From contig JABXHM010000011.1 of assembly GCA_013373625.1 (NCBI GenBank), positions 1 through 64,000 of the forward strand: DNA of 64,000 bases, written 5' to 3'. Under the pieces are notes generated by a model. The model was not told the origin of the DNA, did no database searches, and was given only the letters and a program-made list of their open reading frames with translations. The stretch's first letter is position 1, and every line of letters starts with the position of its first letter. Positions 52,567 to 61,844 of the stretch are shown one piece after another. The stretch comes from Alteromonadaceae bacterium. GTDB taxonomy: Bacteria; Pseudomonadota; Gammaproteobacteria; Enterobacterales; Alteromonadaceae. The translations under genes were made by a program, and so were the position numbers.

Positions 52567-53997
52567 CTACTCTAATAGCAGTGACTCAAAAGCTGCCTCC
52601 AGGCCCTCATCAATACCTGATTGTCTTTCTTGCTGGCTAAAAAATGAAGTTTGAATGACAGGAGGTATGCCTTGTTGTTCAAACGACATGCGCTCACTGG
52701 ATAATAGCTTCGAATTTGACAGGCCGAACTTAAAGCCATTGGGTAACGATTTGATTAAGCTGCCAGAGAGCATTCCCTGAGTATGTTCACCAATTAGTTG
52801 TACCTGCTCTGACGTGCTAAGCATAAGTGTGGCCAATTCAGCAGCAGAGGCGGTAGTATTACTAATGAGTACCGCTACAGGCCTTGTGTAAGCAGACGAT
52901 TTTGGCGTAAGTGATATGACTTGCTCAGACGTATACTGATCTCCATACCGAACACGTTTAATGTAGCCGGTTTGCGGATTACTAATTAAATACTCAGATA
53001 ATGCCTTTGCCAGATAAGCATAGCCACCGCCATTGAACCTTAAGTCGATGACGATACCGTCAGTTAGTTCAAAGTCAGCCATGATCTGCTGCATCGTATT
53101 ATTCAATAAAGCTAATGATTGTGAATGATCATTCCCTTCAACATAGTCATTAAAGCTGTCTATAAAAATATAACCCAGGTTTTCGTGTTTGCCCCAAATA
53201 ATGTGGTTGTTCGCCGCGTAAGACAGGGTGTTGGGGTTTAAATAACCCAAAATAGCGCCTTGTATCAGACTTTCGTTATCTTCAATGTATTCGGCCAGAG
53301 CGTTGCTTTCGTTTGCTGATAGTGGAAGCGTTAACCCATTGTTCACTAAAAATTCGTTGCGTAAGCGTTCATACAGTATCGGCTTTTCAGATTGCCGGTA
53401 GACAGCCACTTTATCGTCATCCATCACAAAAACGTGGCCATTTTGCAAAGGCGCTATAGCATTTGACATAATTTTAAACAGCTCATCCCGGGTGGTGTCA
53501 GGAGAGACAGCACCTCTTGCTTGTTGAGCTATGTCAGTCCAGTCGACCCCTGCAGATTCAAAGCTGTAATAGTACTGGGAGTAGGTTTGCAAAAATATTT
53601 CCAGCATAACGTCTGGAGAGTCAGTATCAGTGTCGGATGTTAAATCAAACACATTGTTCAGACAGACGCTTGGTAATTGGTCTGATGATATGTATTCGAT
53701 CCCAAAGTCTTTATTTTCTTTTGCTAAACCCGGATAAGTGAAACTAAAAAGTGTGTCATCATTTAGTTGATAACGATCGGAAAACGCATTTTCGCTTAGG
53801 TTTTCCACGTTCGACAATACACAATAATCCGGCGTGAATTCGTAGTACATCACTGCATCTGCTACCACATGCAGCGCTGAGCCGTAGGGTTCTGATACCC
53901 AATATCCCTGTTCAGGCTCTGTTAAACGATTGTCACCGCAACCACTTAACATACACAAAACAGATAGCCCCAATAAACCCGACTGACTAATTTTCAT
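52567..53997 (-). CDS. S41-family (tail-specific type) peptidase, lipoprotein
   Basis: A 476-residue lipoprotein (LSVLCMLSGCGDN lipobox) with ATG preceded by GGGGAT. The C-terminal half is the S41 catalytic core: GIVIDLRFNGGGYAYLAKAL is the conserved strand-turn, VLISNTTASAAELATLMLS carries the nucleophile Ser, and GEHTQGMLSGSLIKSLPNG the following loop. The N-terminal 300 residues have no clear PDZ domain, which places it in the group of S41 proteins without PDZ. Probably degrades peptides in the periplasm. Monocistronic with its own terminator. Confidence 0.85.
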   Translation of the reverse strand: MKISQSGLLGLSVLCMLSGCGDNRLTEPEQGYWVSEPYGSALHVVADAVMYYEFTPDYCVLSNVENLSENAFSDRYQLNDDTLFSFTYPGLAKENKDFGIEYISSDQLPSVCLNNVFDLTSDTDTDSPDVMLEIFLQTYSQYYYSFESAGVDWTDIAQQARGAVSPDTTRDELFKIMSNAIAPLQNGHVFVMDDDKVAVYRQSEKPILYERLRNEFLVNNGLTLPLSANESNALAEYIEDNESLIQGAILGYLNPNTLSYAANNHIIWGKHENLGYIFIDSFNDYVEGNDHSQSLALLNNTMQQIMADFELTDGIVIDLRFNGGGYAYLAKALSEYLISNPQTGYIKRVRYGDQYTSEQVISLTPKSSAYTRPVAVLISNTTASAAELATLMLSTSEQVQLIGEHTQGMLSGSLIKSLPNGFKFGLSNSKLLSSERMSFEQQGIPPVIQTSFFSQQERQSGIDEGLEAAFESLLLE

Positions 53998-54091
53998 AAC
54001 ATCCCCGTAAGTTCAGTTTGCGATAGTACTTGCCACAAAGCGTGTTATTTTTGATATAAGCCAATAAAATAAAACGCTGACAAGACGCGTA

Positions 54092-54139
54092 CGAAAGCAA
54101 ACCGGTATTGATTAAATTGCCGGTATGATATTGCTTTCG
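54092..54139. repeat. 48-base inverted repeat
   Basis: CGAAAGCAA (54092-54100) pairs with TTGCTTTCG (54131-54139), and inside it ACCGG (54101-54105) with CCGGT (54120-54124). It lies in the 324-base gap 53998-54321 between two minus-strand genes, downstream of the DUF6653-like gene. No T-run. Confidence 0.5.
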
Positions 54140-54321
54140 AGCACCGGATACTGGGTCGATACGTGACGAATTGAGACAAAGTGTGACAGCATTTACTGGC
54201 GGGTATGAGCCGCTATCACCAGATCAATCAGTTCTAAGTCTTAGGTAAAAATAGGGTGAACAAAACGTCTGTAGTCAGGATAAAAGCGGAACGAGTTGAG
54301 TTTTCGCTCTGGGATCCTCAG

Positions 54322-54816
54322 TTAACTCTTTTCAGATAAGGAAATGCTATCCTGATATAACCACACCATGCGGTCTAAAAACCAGCTTTTAGCCAGGTAG
54401 GTTATGAATACGGCCAGTATACAAACAACCATGTTAAACGTATAAGCAGCCCAAAAACTTAGTAAGAAACCCAAAGAGGCCGAGAATTTTAGGATGGCAT
54501 ATAGCGGTAACTGATGATGATCGGGAAGACTTACCTTGTCCCGATTTAAGTATAGTTGTTCGCCTTTCACAGCTTTGGAAGCCCAGCTGGATAAATCCTT
54601 TGGTTTGGGGAACAAGAGGGGATTAAAAAACATCCATAATAAGGCCAGTACGAACAGCGAAATTGACAACACAACGCTGAATTCCCTAAGCCATAGTGCC
54701 ATCAAAAAAACAGGCAATACGCTATAGCGCGACCAGACACTCATCGGGTTTGCGTGCCTTTCCCATCCTTTACTGTTCAGTCTGAATAGTTGGGCCAACC
54801 GACGTTCAATAGTCAT
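54322..54816 (-). CDS. DUF6653-like membrane protein
   Basis: A 164-residue protein with about four hydrophobic helices (VLPVFLMALWL, VVLSISLFVLALLWMFF, LGFLLSFWAAYTFNMVVCILAVFITYL). The N-terminal motif ERHANPMSVWSRYSVLP resembles the HANPxSVWxR signature of DUF6653 proteins, which have no known function. The ATG has AAGGAATCG upstream. It follows the sensor kinase gene by about 150 bases and could be its target or a separate unit. Confidence 0.7.
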   Translation of the reverse strand: MTIERRLAQLFRLNSKGWERHANPMSVWSRYSVLPVFLMALWLREFSVVLSISLFVLALLWMFFNPLLFPKPKDLSSWASKAVKGEQLYLNRDKVSLPDHHQLPLYAILKFSASLGFLLSFWAAYTFNMVVCILAVFITYLAKSWFLDRMVWLYQDSISLSEKS

Positions 54817-54966
54817 GTTCGATTCCTTGCAAAAATAGTTGAGTTAACGTTTGGCAAGCAGCTGGAAAAAACGCTGCTGGTATGCACTATAACAACAGCC
54901 ATATCATCTTTCTGTGACAAACTGAGACAGCTAAAAAAGCCAATACCAGCCTTTGCAAATACATGT

Positions 54967-56577
54967 CTAACTTGTATGTCTATCGGGAGGAGGCGTAGCC
55001 GGCCATTTAAACACAAATTGTGCACCACCTGATTCACTGCGCCCTGCAGTGACGGTGCCGCCATGCCATCTGGCAATATGACTAACAATAGCCAAGCCTA
55101 ATCCGGAACCGGTATCTGATTCAGCTCTGGCGTCATTAAGTTGTTCAAAGGGCATAAAAATGCGTTCAAAATCTGCCTCATTAATACCCGGCCCATCATC
55201 ACTGACGTTAATCGAAAATTGATCAGATTCCGAGCAATATTCAAGTGAAACTGTCACCTTTGATTGAGCATATCTGCAGGCGTTAGTAACTAAATTACCG
55301 ATTGCTCGCTGAATAGCCGTTTTATCAATATGAGCTCGTCTGTCTTTACATTGAGGAGCAATTTGTAGTGAATATTGAATACCTGGATACAATTGGAAAA
55401 GACTGTCGCATTCTTGTTTTAGTAATGCTGAAAGGTTGTAGCTGTCAAAATTTGCTAACTGGATTTTGTTGCTGTAGCGAGACAACAGCAGCGTTTGGTT
55501 GATCACGTGATCTAAGTCTTCAATACTGTTAACAATGGCCAGTCGGTATTGTTCACCTTGAGCTGGCGTTGTTGACTCGTCGAGCATTTCAAAGGCAAAT
55601 CGAAGTCGATACAACGGCGTTCGCAAATCGTGTGCAATGGCATTTGTGAGCACCTTCTGACCTTCAAGTAGTTGGCCTATTTTATTTGCCATTTGGTTAA
55701 ATGTACGGCCCAGACTCGCCACAACCGATATTTTAGACACTTCTGCTCTGCTTTGAAGATTTCCTCTGCCAAATTCAGATGCGGCGCCCACAAGATGCTT
55801 CAGATCTCGCCACAAAGGATAGACCCACAAGAACATGCAAACAGAAATTAAAAAAACAAAAACTAAAATTAATACAAGGATCACTGAAATATCGACAGAA
55901 CTCATCGGGATCAAATTGGTGCGCAAAAAACCCGCGTCTTGTGGCAATAAAATATAAAAAGACAAATCTCCAGCAGCGTTCTCACGCCAAAAATACGTAT
56001 CATGGTCAAGCTGGAGTTGCTCTTGTTTTGAGAGCTGAATGACATCTGGTTCTAACAGTTGCATTTTAAACGAAAATGACTCCGACAGTTGTTCAATCAG
56101 TGATGACCAGTTCTGGCTCGGGGTATTTTCGAATGCTTGCTGAAGCAGGTATACCGAACCTTTAGCTCCCTGTTTTATTTTTTCCTCAGCGGAGAAATCG
56201 GTATATAACTGCAGTACGTAATGACTTTGCGGAATTTTTTTTAACAAAAATTCAGGCTCAGCATTGACAAATACAAGGCCACCCTGTTCGAGGCTCGCTA
56301 ATTGTTTGTCGGTGATGAATGGGGAAGTCAGGTCGAGTAATTTGACTTCAAAACCAAATTTTTGGTTCAATTTATCAACGGTATTTTGCCATTGCGGGTA
56401 TGAAACAGACTCAAGTTGAGCTTCGATTAACGCAAACGTACCTTGATAAATATGCGTAAAACGCTGTCCTTCGATATGTTCATTGAAGCGTACAATTGGA
56501 TTGTACTGACTTGGGTATAGTAAAAAAAATAACGGGCCAAATACCAACAGCCATAATCCTGCAAAAGACTTAAACAT
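54967..56577 (-). CDS. sensor histidine kinase
   Basis: A 536-residue membrane kinase. N-terminal helix (SFAGLWLLVFGPLFFLLYPSQ), a periplasmic sensor of about 205 residues, second helix (ISVILVLILVFVFLISVCMFLWVY), HAMP linker, HisKA with the phospho-acceptor His316 in NAIAHDLRTPLYRLRFAFEML, and a HATPase domain with N box NLVTNACRYAQ and G boxes VSDDGPGI and DTGSGLGLAIV. It resembles the RstB/PfeS-like EnvZ-type group. It begins 6 bases after the response-regulator stop, so the pair is co-translated. Signal unknown. Confidence 0.93.
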   Translation of the reverse strand: MFKSFAGLWLLVFGPLFFLLYPSQYNPIVRFNEHIEGQRFTHIYQGTFALIEAQLESVSYPQWQNTVDKLNQKFGFEVKLLDLTSPFITDKQLASLEQGGLVFVNAEPEFLLKKIPQSHYVLQLYTDFSAEEKIKQGAKGSVYLLQQAFENTPSQNWSSLIEQLSESFSFKMQLLEPDVIQLSKQEQLQLDHDTYFWRENAAGDLSFYILLPQDAGFLRTNLIPMSSVDISVILVLILVFVFLISVCMFLWVYPLWRDLKHLVGAASEFGRGNLQSRAEVSKISVVASLGRTFNQMANKIGQLLEGQKVLTNAIAHDLRTPLYRLRFAFEMLDESTTPAQGEQYRLAIVNSIEDLDHVINQTLLLSRYSNKIQLANFDSYNLSALLKQECDSLFQLYPGIQYSLQIAPQCKDRRAHIDKTAIQRAIGNLVTNACRYAQSKVTVSLEYCSESDQFSINVSDDGPGINEADFERIFMPFEQLNDARAESDTGSGLGLAIVSHIARWHGGTVTAGRSESGGAQFVFKWPATPPPDRHTS

Positions 56578-56583
56578 CTGTAG

Positions 56584-57378
56584 TTAACCTTGCATTACGC
56601 ATAATTGATATCCTTTACCCCTCACTGTTTTAATAAGTTCGTCAGGATAATATTGTTGCAATTTTTTCCTTAATCTTGATACCCGGCGGTCAATAGAACG
56701 GTCGAGTCCGTCATACTCGTATCCTCTGATTGTTTGTATGACGTCATCGCGAGACACAACCTGACCGACTGAACGAGCGAGTAGCACTAACAACTCGAAA
56801 TCGGCACTGGTTAGTTCAATGGTAAGTCCCTGTAGTTTCACCGAACGGTTGGTTACATCGATTGCTAAGGGGCCACACACTAGCATGTTGTCCCTTCGCG
56901 TGTTTGCATGACAACCGAGGTAGTTTGATTTATCTCGGTTTGCGCGGCGAAGCAAGGCGTTAATTCGCGTTAAAAGCAAACGAGGTTGCACTTGTTTAAC
57001 GAGGTAATCATCAGCGCCAATCTCAAGTCCCATCATTTGGTCTATATCTTCATCCAGCGCAGTTTGCATCAGAATATAACCCGTATAATGGCTGCGAATA
57101 TGACGGCAAACGTCCATACCATTCATACCAGGCAGCATAATATCCAAAATAACCAGATCGGGTTGATGCGCCAGAATTGCTTTAGCTGCCTTAGCACCAT
57201 CGGAAAAGACGGTGACTGTGAACTGATGGCGACTCAGGAAGTCACTGATTAAATTTGATAGTGCGGTATCATCTTCAACCAGAAAAATGGATTTTTGTGG
57301 AACAACTTGGTGCATAGCGAGTTTCATTTTTTGTAAAATAAACCAAGACACAGACGGTCGTGGACCTCCACCTTGCAT
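56584..57378 (-). CDS. OmpR-family response regulator
   Basis: Receiver domain (KSIFLVEDDTALSNLISDFL, phospho-acceptor in LVILDIMLPGMNGMDV, and later switch Lys in DYLVKQVQPRLLL) followed by a winged-helix DNA-binding domain (IELTSADFELLVLLARSVGQVVSRDDVIQTIRGYEYD, RVSRLRKKLQ, VRGKGYQL). The start is uncertain: the frame is open to 57378, but ATG codons at 57327 and 57315 give shorter N-terminal tails closer to the family norm; none has a clear ribosome-binding site. It is the first gene of the pair with the histidine kinase. Confidence 0.92.
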   Translation of the reverse strand: MQGGGPRPSVSWFILQKMKLAMHQVVPQKSIFLVEDDTALSNLISDFLSRHQFTVTVFSDGAKAAKAILAHQPDLVILDIMLPGMNGMDVCRHIRSHYTGYILMQTALDEDIDQMMGLEIGADDYLVKQVQPRLLLTRINALLRRANRDKSNYLGCHANTRRDNMLVCGPLAIDVTNRSVKLQGLTIELTSADFELLVLLARSVGQVVSRDDVIQTIRGYEYDGLDRSIDRRVSRLRKKLQQYYPDELIKTVRGKGYQLCVMQG

Positions 57379-57793
57379 GGTTTACCAGTGTAACAAACGC
57401 CGATAAAAACATGAGAACCATATAATAATATCATTCGGCTAGTATCGAGGCAGCTTTTATCGCTGTATATCGTAACGCCAAATCACGCTGGCGACAGCTT
57501 TCATGGACAGCTACAAACTAGACGTCAAGAAAACCTAAATCAACTGCGCTTTAATATGCTTTTTTAAGGAGTAAATGATGTCATTAGCAAAAAGCGTGTA
57601 GCTAAACTAAATTCGCGTTACCCTAAGTCTTTAGGCTGGCTCATTTGCCTTACAAGTGTATATGCAAAATTCTAGGCTGAGCGTGGCACTGGGGCCAGAG
57701 TATTATTTAGCCGCCAGCGCCCTGCCCGGAACATTGTTTAGCAGTTGCTTAAAAAAACAATGCTTAGCGAATGCCCGAAAACTTAAGCTTTAC
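57379..57793. other. gene-free stretch with a strong but dead-end translation start
   Basis: About 415 bases without a real gene. On the plus strand AAGGAG at 57566 is followed by ATG at 57575, but the frame closes after eight codons at 57599-57601. The next frame continues as AKLNSRYPKSLGWL for a short distance, so this may be the start of a decayed small gene. Confidence 0.35.
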
Positions 57794-58561
57794 TCACAGC
57801 TCACGTATTTTAATATTCCTGAAATACACCGGAGACGTCCATTCCTGCAACACAATATGCCCTTTGGTTTTGGCGGCGAATGCAGGGTAGTTATTAAAAC
57901 CCGATTCAGACACCCAGGTTTTCCAATCAACGCTGGTGAAATCGACACGGGTAGTTAAATTACCATTTAGATAAAACTCAACCTTGCCATTTTCTTGTTT
58001 AATCACTGATGTATTCCACTTACCAGTGCCATTGGTGTTGGTAAGCTGTGGCGCATAACCAAATATACAGCCGGTTTGTTTTACCGGATTGGCTTGATCA
58101 TGGTGCTTCTCGCCAAGCAATTGATACTCAGGGCCGGTTTGCCAGGCCAACGGATGTTCGGCGCTTTCCTGAACGTTGATAAAGACACCGCTATTGCCGT
58201 CTTCGGTAATTTGCCAGTCAAAGTGTAATTCGTAGTTTTCAAACTCGCGATCCGTTGCAAAATCGCCATGTTGCACGCCACTGGTTTTCAGATTAACGGT
58301 AAGCTTACCATCAAGGGCTTCCCATGCCGGTTTCGCCTGCGGGTTTTGAAACACATGCCATCCGTTGGTAGTTTTACCATCAAAAAGCAGCATCCATCCT
58401 TGCTCTTTTTCGGCCTCTGTCAAAACATTATGAGCACCGCCATGCTGGCTTGGCGACACACTATTGTCCTGCCCGTAAACACAAAAGCTAGTTGCAGTGA
58501 ATATAAAAATGCTCAATACGAGGTGAAAACCTCTAGTAAAACAGCGCCCTTTGGTGATCAT
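57794..58561 (-). CDS. secreted DUF1080 (3-keto-disaccharide hydrolase-like) protein
   Basis: A 255-residue secreted protein: signal peptide (HLVLSIFIFTATSFCVYGQ) then a single concanavalin-like DUF1080 domain. Signatures: GWMLLFDGKTTNGWHVF, FENYELHFDWQITEDGNSGVFINV, TGPEYQLLGEKHHD and WNTSVIKQENGKVEFYLNG. Characterised relatives hydrolyse 3-keto-disaccharides or 3-keto-glucosides. The ATG has GGGATAG upstream. Stand-alone gene; the partner 3-dehydrogenase is not in the window. Confidence 0.88.
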   Translation of the reverse strand: MITKGRCFTRGFHLVLSIFIFTATSFCVYGQDNSVSPSQHGGAHNVLTEAEKEQGWMLLFDGKTTNGWHVFQNPQAKPAWEALDGKLTVNLKTSGVQHGDFATDREFENYELHFDWQITEDGNSGVFINVQESAEHPLAWQTGPEYQLLGEKHHDQANPVKQTGCIFGYAPQLTNTNGTGKWNTSVIKQENGKVEFYLNGNLTTRVDFTSVDWKTWVSESGFNNYPAFAAKTKGHIVLQEWTSPVYFRNIKIREL

Positions 58562-58670
58562 CGACTATCCCTTTTTTAAATCATGACAGGCCTGAATAGT
58601 AAGCGGGTATTTGCTTGTTAACAAATTGTATTTACAATATGATTCACAGCTAAAATGAAAATTTGCCAAT

Positions 58671-58898
58671 TTATCTCTCATTTTCTATTTCAGAAAACGT
58701 CTCATCAGTCACCACCGGTGTAATTGCGTCACTTTCATCTTGTGACAAACCTGCAGGCGATTCACCTTCAGGCAATGATTGAACCACTGTCAATTCGACA
58801 TCACTTTTCACTTTATCTTGCTCACCAAAAATTAATTGCGAGTAAACATAAACCACAACTAATATAAAACCTGCAAGCAACAATATTTTTTTTAACAT
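58671..58898 (-). CDS. small membrane-anchored acidic protein
   Basis: A 75-residue protein, not recognised. ATG at 58898 has AGGGA seven bases upstream. One N-terminal membrane helix (KKILLLAGFILVVVYVYSQLI) is followed by an acidic extracytoplasmic tail of about 50 residues (GEQDKVKSDVELTVVQSLPE, ITPVVTDETFSEIENER). It lies 18 bases after another small membrane ORF and probably shares its transcript. Confidence 0.6.
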   Translation of the reverse strand: MLKKILLLAGFILVVVYVYSQLIFGEQDKVKSDVELTVVQSLPEGESPAGLSQDESDAITPVVTDETFSEIENER

Positions 58899-58916
58899 CA
58901 CAAATCCCTATGCACT

Positions 58917-59156
58917 TTACAATTTATTTAAAGACCCAGGCAACGTCATTAATTTACAAACTAACTCTAAAATAAAAACAATAGACACATTAAAACCCGC
59001 CACCAGAAAAATAGACACCCATAAAATTAGGGCTTCGTTTGTTAAAGACTGACCTGTCAGAAAGATCTGGTGATTCGGGGTGCAGAAATGGCGATTCATT
59101 CCCCATGATTGAGAGAATGTCGTCAGCGCAAGAAATCTAACGTTCAGGCAACTCAT
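58917..59156 (-). CDS. possible small membrane protein
   Basis: Open frame of 79 residues; a start at ATG 59099 would give 60 residues (MNRHFCTPNHQIFLTGQSLT then a helix ILWVSIFLVAGFNVSIVFILELVCK). The hydrophobic helix and the close, same-strand spacing to the next small membrane gene support coding. The ribosome-binding site for either start is poor, so the start is unsettled. Function unknown. Confidence 0.4.
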   Translation of the reverse strand: MSCLNVRFLALTTFSQSWGMNRHFCTPNHQIFLTGQSLTNEALILWVSIFLVAGFNVSIVFILELVCKLMTLPGSLNKL

Positions 59157-59351
59157 GTCATACCAAACACTATGTCAAGGTTATCTCCCAATATGGCACT
59201 ACAATGCATCAATTAGATCATTGCATTTGTGACGACTACCAGCGCCTGCATGCACTTTTTCTTCGCCAAAAGGCAATAAAACGCGAAATTTTGACACATT
59301 TTCCCCGCTACCATGGAGCTCTATTACCACCTAAGTAGCAGAGTTCAGATT

Positions 59352-60365
59352 ATGAATATTGTTCGCCCCGTTGGTCACGCTGATTTAGAGCAGCTCTGCC
59401 AGTTGGCTAACAAAGTCAGCCCTGGCATGACCACCTTTCCGCCCAACAAAGCGATTCTGGAAAAGAAAATCAACGCTTCCCAGGCCGCCTTTAGCGGCAA
59501 TGGTGACGATTATTTAATGGTTGTTGAAGCGCATAATTCCGGTCGTATCCTCGGTACAGCCGGCGTGTATGCCAATATTGGCCTGCACACCCCCTTTTAT
59601 AGTTTTGCCATGCTCACCCGCACCCAACAGTGTTATGACCTAGATATGCGGGTTTCGTCGCGCACGCTGCATTTAGTAAACGCCTACGCAGGTGAAACCG
59701 AAGTGGGCACGCTGATTCTCGACCCAACCCTGCGCGGCAAAGGTTTGGGCAAGCTGGCTGCGAAATCGCGTTACCTGCTCATGGCGCAGTTTCGTTCAAG
59801 ATTTGGCAATAGGGTCATGGCTGAGCTCAGAGGATGGTCAGACAGCAACGCTGTCTCGCCGTTTTGGGAGCATGTTGGCAAATACTTTTTTAAAGGCCTG
59901 ACTTACGAACAGGCAGATTTGCTCAGCGCCACCACCAATAACCAGTTTATTGCCGATCTTATGCCTACTCACCCTATCTATGTAGAGCTACTGCCCGAGG
60001 CAGCCAAAGCGGTCATCGGAAAACCCCACGATCTCGGTCGATCGGCCCTAAATATGCTGCTAAAAGAAGGTTTCCGCTACGAAAACACTATCGATATTTT
60101 TGACGGTGGGCCCACCGTCCACGCCAACATCGACGATATTCGTTCCGTTGCGAATAGCCAGCTACACACCATTAGTGCAATAGGCACTCCGATTGCCCAT
60201 GCAAAGCGATGCCTGGTGTGCAACGATTCATTGACCGATTTTCGGGTAGCTGAGGTGTTAGTAGGTTTTGACGCCAACGAGGATATAGTCATTTCACAAC
60301 ACGAAGCTGATGCGCTGTATCTCGGTGTTGGCAGTGCGTTACGCATTTTACCGTTGGAGATGTAA
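59352..60365 (+). CDS. astA: arginine N-succinyltransferase
   Basis: A 338-residue cytoplasmic enzyme that transfers succinyl from succinyl-CoA to arginine, the first step of the AST pathway. The ATG at 59352 (MNIVRPVGHADLEQLCQLA) gives the family N-terminus; the longer frame is not supported. GNAT-like acetyl-CoA-type core with VGTLILDPTLRGKGLGKLAAKSRYLLM, then SPFWEHVGKYFFKG and FIADLMPTHPIYVELLPEAAKAVIGKPH, all typical of AstA. It is followed by astD after 3 bases. astB and astE are not in the window. Confidence 0.95.
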   Translation: MNIVRPVGHADLEQLCQLANKVSPGMTTFPPNKAILEKKINASQAAFSGNGDDYLMVVEAHNSGRILGTAGVYANIGLHTPFYSFAMLTRTQQCYDLDMRVSSRTLHLVNAYAGETEVGTLILDPTLRGKGLGKLAAKSRYLLMAQFRSRFGNRVMAELRGWSDSNAVSPFWEHVGKYFFKGLTYEQADLLSATTNNQFIADLMPTHPIYVELLPEAAKAVIGKPHDLGRSALNMLLKEGFRYENTIDIFDGGPTVHANIDDIRSVANSQLHTISAIGTPIAHAKRCLVCNDSLTDFRVAEVLVGFDANEDIVISQHEADALYLGVGSALRILPLEM

Positions 60366-60368
60366 ACA

Positions 60369-61844
60369 ATGAACACCAATTTTATTAAGGGAACATGGCA
60401 ACCTGCTGCAGGTCGCCCTCTGACATCCATTAATCCTGCCAACGGCAAAGCCCTGTGGCACGGCAAATGCAGCACTCCTTCGGAAGTTCAGCACGCGGTT
60501 GATGCAGCCAGCCAGGCATTCTCTGCCTGGCGATTAATGTCTGATGACGAACGCTACCGGTACTTACACCGCTTTAATGACATCATTGAAGCAAAGCAAC
60601 ATACGTTAGCGTCACTCATCAGTCAGGAAAGCGGCAAACCGCTGTGGGAAGCACACAAAGAAGTGTCATCAGTGCTCAGCAAACTGACATTATCACAACA
60701 GGCGTGTAACACCCGCACCGGCCACCAGCAACATAACCATGCCCGCTTGCAACATTCACCAGTTGGCGTTATGGCAGTATTTGGGCCGTACAACTTTCCT
60801 TGCCACCTGGCAAACGGCCATATTATTCCAGCGTTGTTGGCCGGAAATACCGTGGTATTTAAACCCAGTGAACTCACTCCGGCCTGCGGCGAATTTATGG
60901 TTCGGTGCTGGCAGGAAGCTGAACTGCCCGACGGCGTCATCAATCTGGTCCAGGGCGATAAAACCACCGGTCAGGCACTTGCCAGCGCCACTGGCGTTAA
61001 TGGCGTATTATTCACCGGCAGCGAAAAAACCGGTCTGAGTTTACATCGTCAGTTTGCTGGTCAGCCTGAAGTAATGCTGGCACTGGAACTCGGCGGTAAT
61101 AACCCACTGGTAATCAGCGATTTGGACAATCCTGATGCTGCGGTAGATATCGTACTGGAATCGGCCTTTATAAGCAGCGGCCAGCGGTGTACCTGTGCCC
61201 GCCGCTTGCTGGTCCCCACCGGCGCCGCCGGTGACGATTTTACACAGGCATTGGTTAACCGCAGCAAATTGATCCCGATTGACCAACCGGATGCCGAACC
61301 AGCGCCCTTTATGGCAGCCATGATTAGTCATCATGCCACCGCCCAGTTGCTTGCCCAGCAACAAGCACTGGTTGATGCCGGCGCCACCATTTTAGTGGCC
61401 TGTCGTCGGCTTGCACTGGGCGATGCGTTTATCTCACCTGGCATCATTGATATTACAGCGCTGTCTGAGCCTTTCGATGACGAGGTGTTCGGCCCCTTGC
61501 TACAAATAATCCGTTATGACAATTTTGATCAGGCCATTGAGCTGGCGAATGCCACCCGTTTTGGTTTATCCGCTGGGTTAATTGGCGGTGATGCGGCCAC
61601 CTTTGATTACTTTAAAAGCCGGATACGTGCCGGCATTATCAACTGGAATATGGCGCTAACAGGCGCTAGCAGCGCAATGCCATTTGGCGGGGTAGGCCGC
61701 AGTGGCAACTATCGCCCCAGCGCATTTTATGCCGCCGACTACTGTCGTTACCCCGTTGCCTCATTAGCTCAACACGACATGCCCGACAGTGTTCTGCTCA
61801 CACCTTTTTTGCCCGCAATATCAGGAGCTCTTAATGACTACTAA
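60369..61844 (+). CDS. astD: N-succinylglutamate 5-semialdehyde dehydrogenase
   Basis: A 491-residue NAD-dependent aldehyde dehydrogenase for the fourth AST step. Features: [36 protein letters not shown], Rossmann FTGSEKTG, general-base Glu in ALELGGNNP, catalytic Cys in [11 protein letters not shown], and the [31 protein letters not shown] tail that is specific to AstD. Its GGAG site lies inside the end of astA and its own stop overlaps the next gene. Part of an astA-astD-aminotransferase operon. Confidence 0.95.
   Translation: MNTNFIKGTWQPAAGRPLTSINPANGKALWHGKCSTPSEVQHAVDAASQAFSAWRLMSDDERYRYLHRFNDIIEAKQHTLASLISQESGKPLWEAHKEVSSVLSKLTLSQQACNTRTGHQQHNHARLQHSPVGVMAVFGPYNFPCHLANGHIIPALLAGNTVVFKPSELTPACGEFMVRCWQEAELPDGVINLVQGDKTTGQALASATGVNGVLFTGSEKTGLSLHRQFAGQPEVMLALELGGNNPLVISDLDNPDAAVDIVLESAFISSGQRCTCARRLLVPTGAAGDDFTQALVNRSKLIPIDQPDAEPAPFMAAMISHHATAQLLAQQQALVDAGATILVACRRLALGDAFISPGIIDITALSEPFDDEVFGPLLQIIRYDNFDQAIELANATRFGLSAGLIGGDAATFDYFKSRIRAGIINWNMALTGASSAMPFGGVGRSGNYRPSAFYAADYCRYPVASLAQHDMPDSVLLTPFLPAISGALNDY

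Noticed and set aside
57656..57958. Plus-strand ORF of 100 codons
   Set aside because: Its second half is antisense to the well supported DUF1080 gene, and it lacks a ribosome-binding site.
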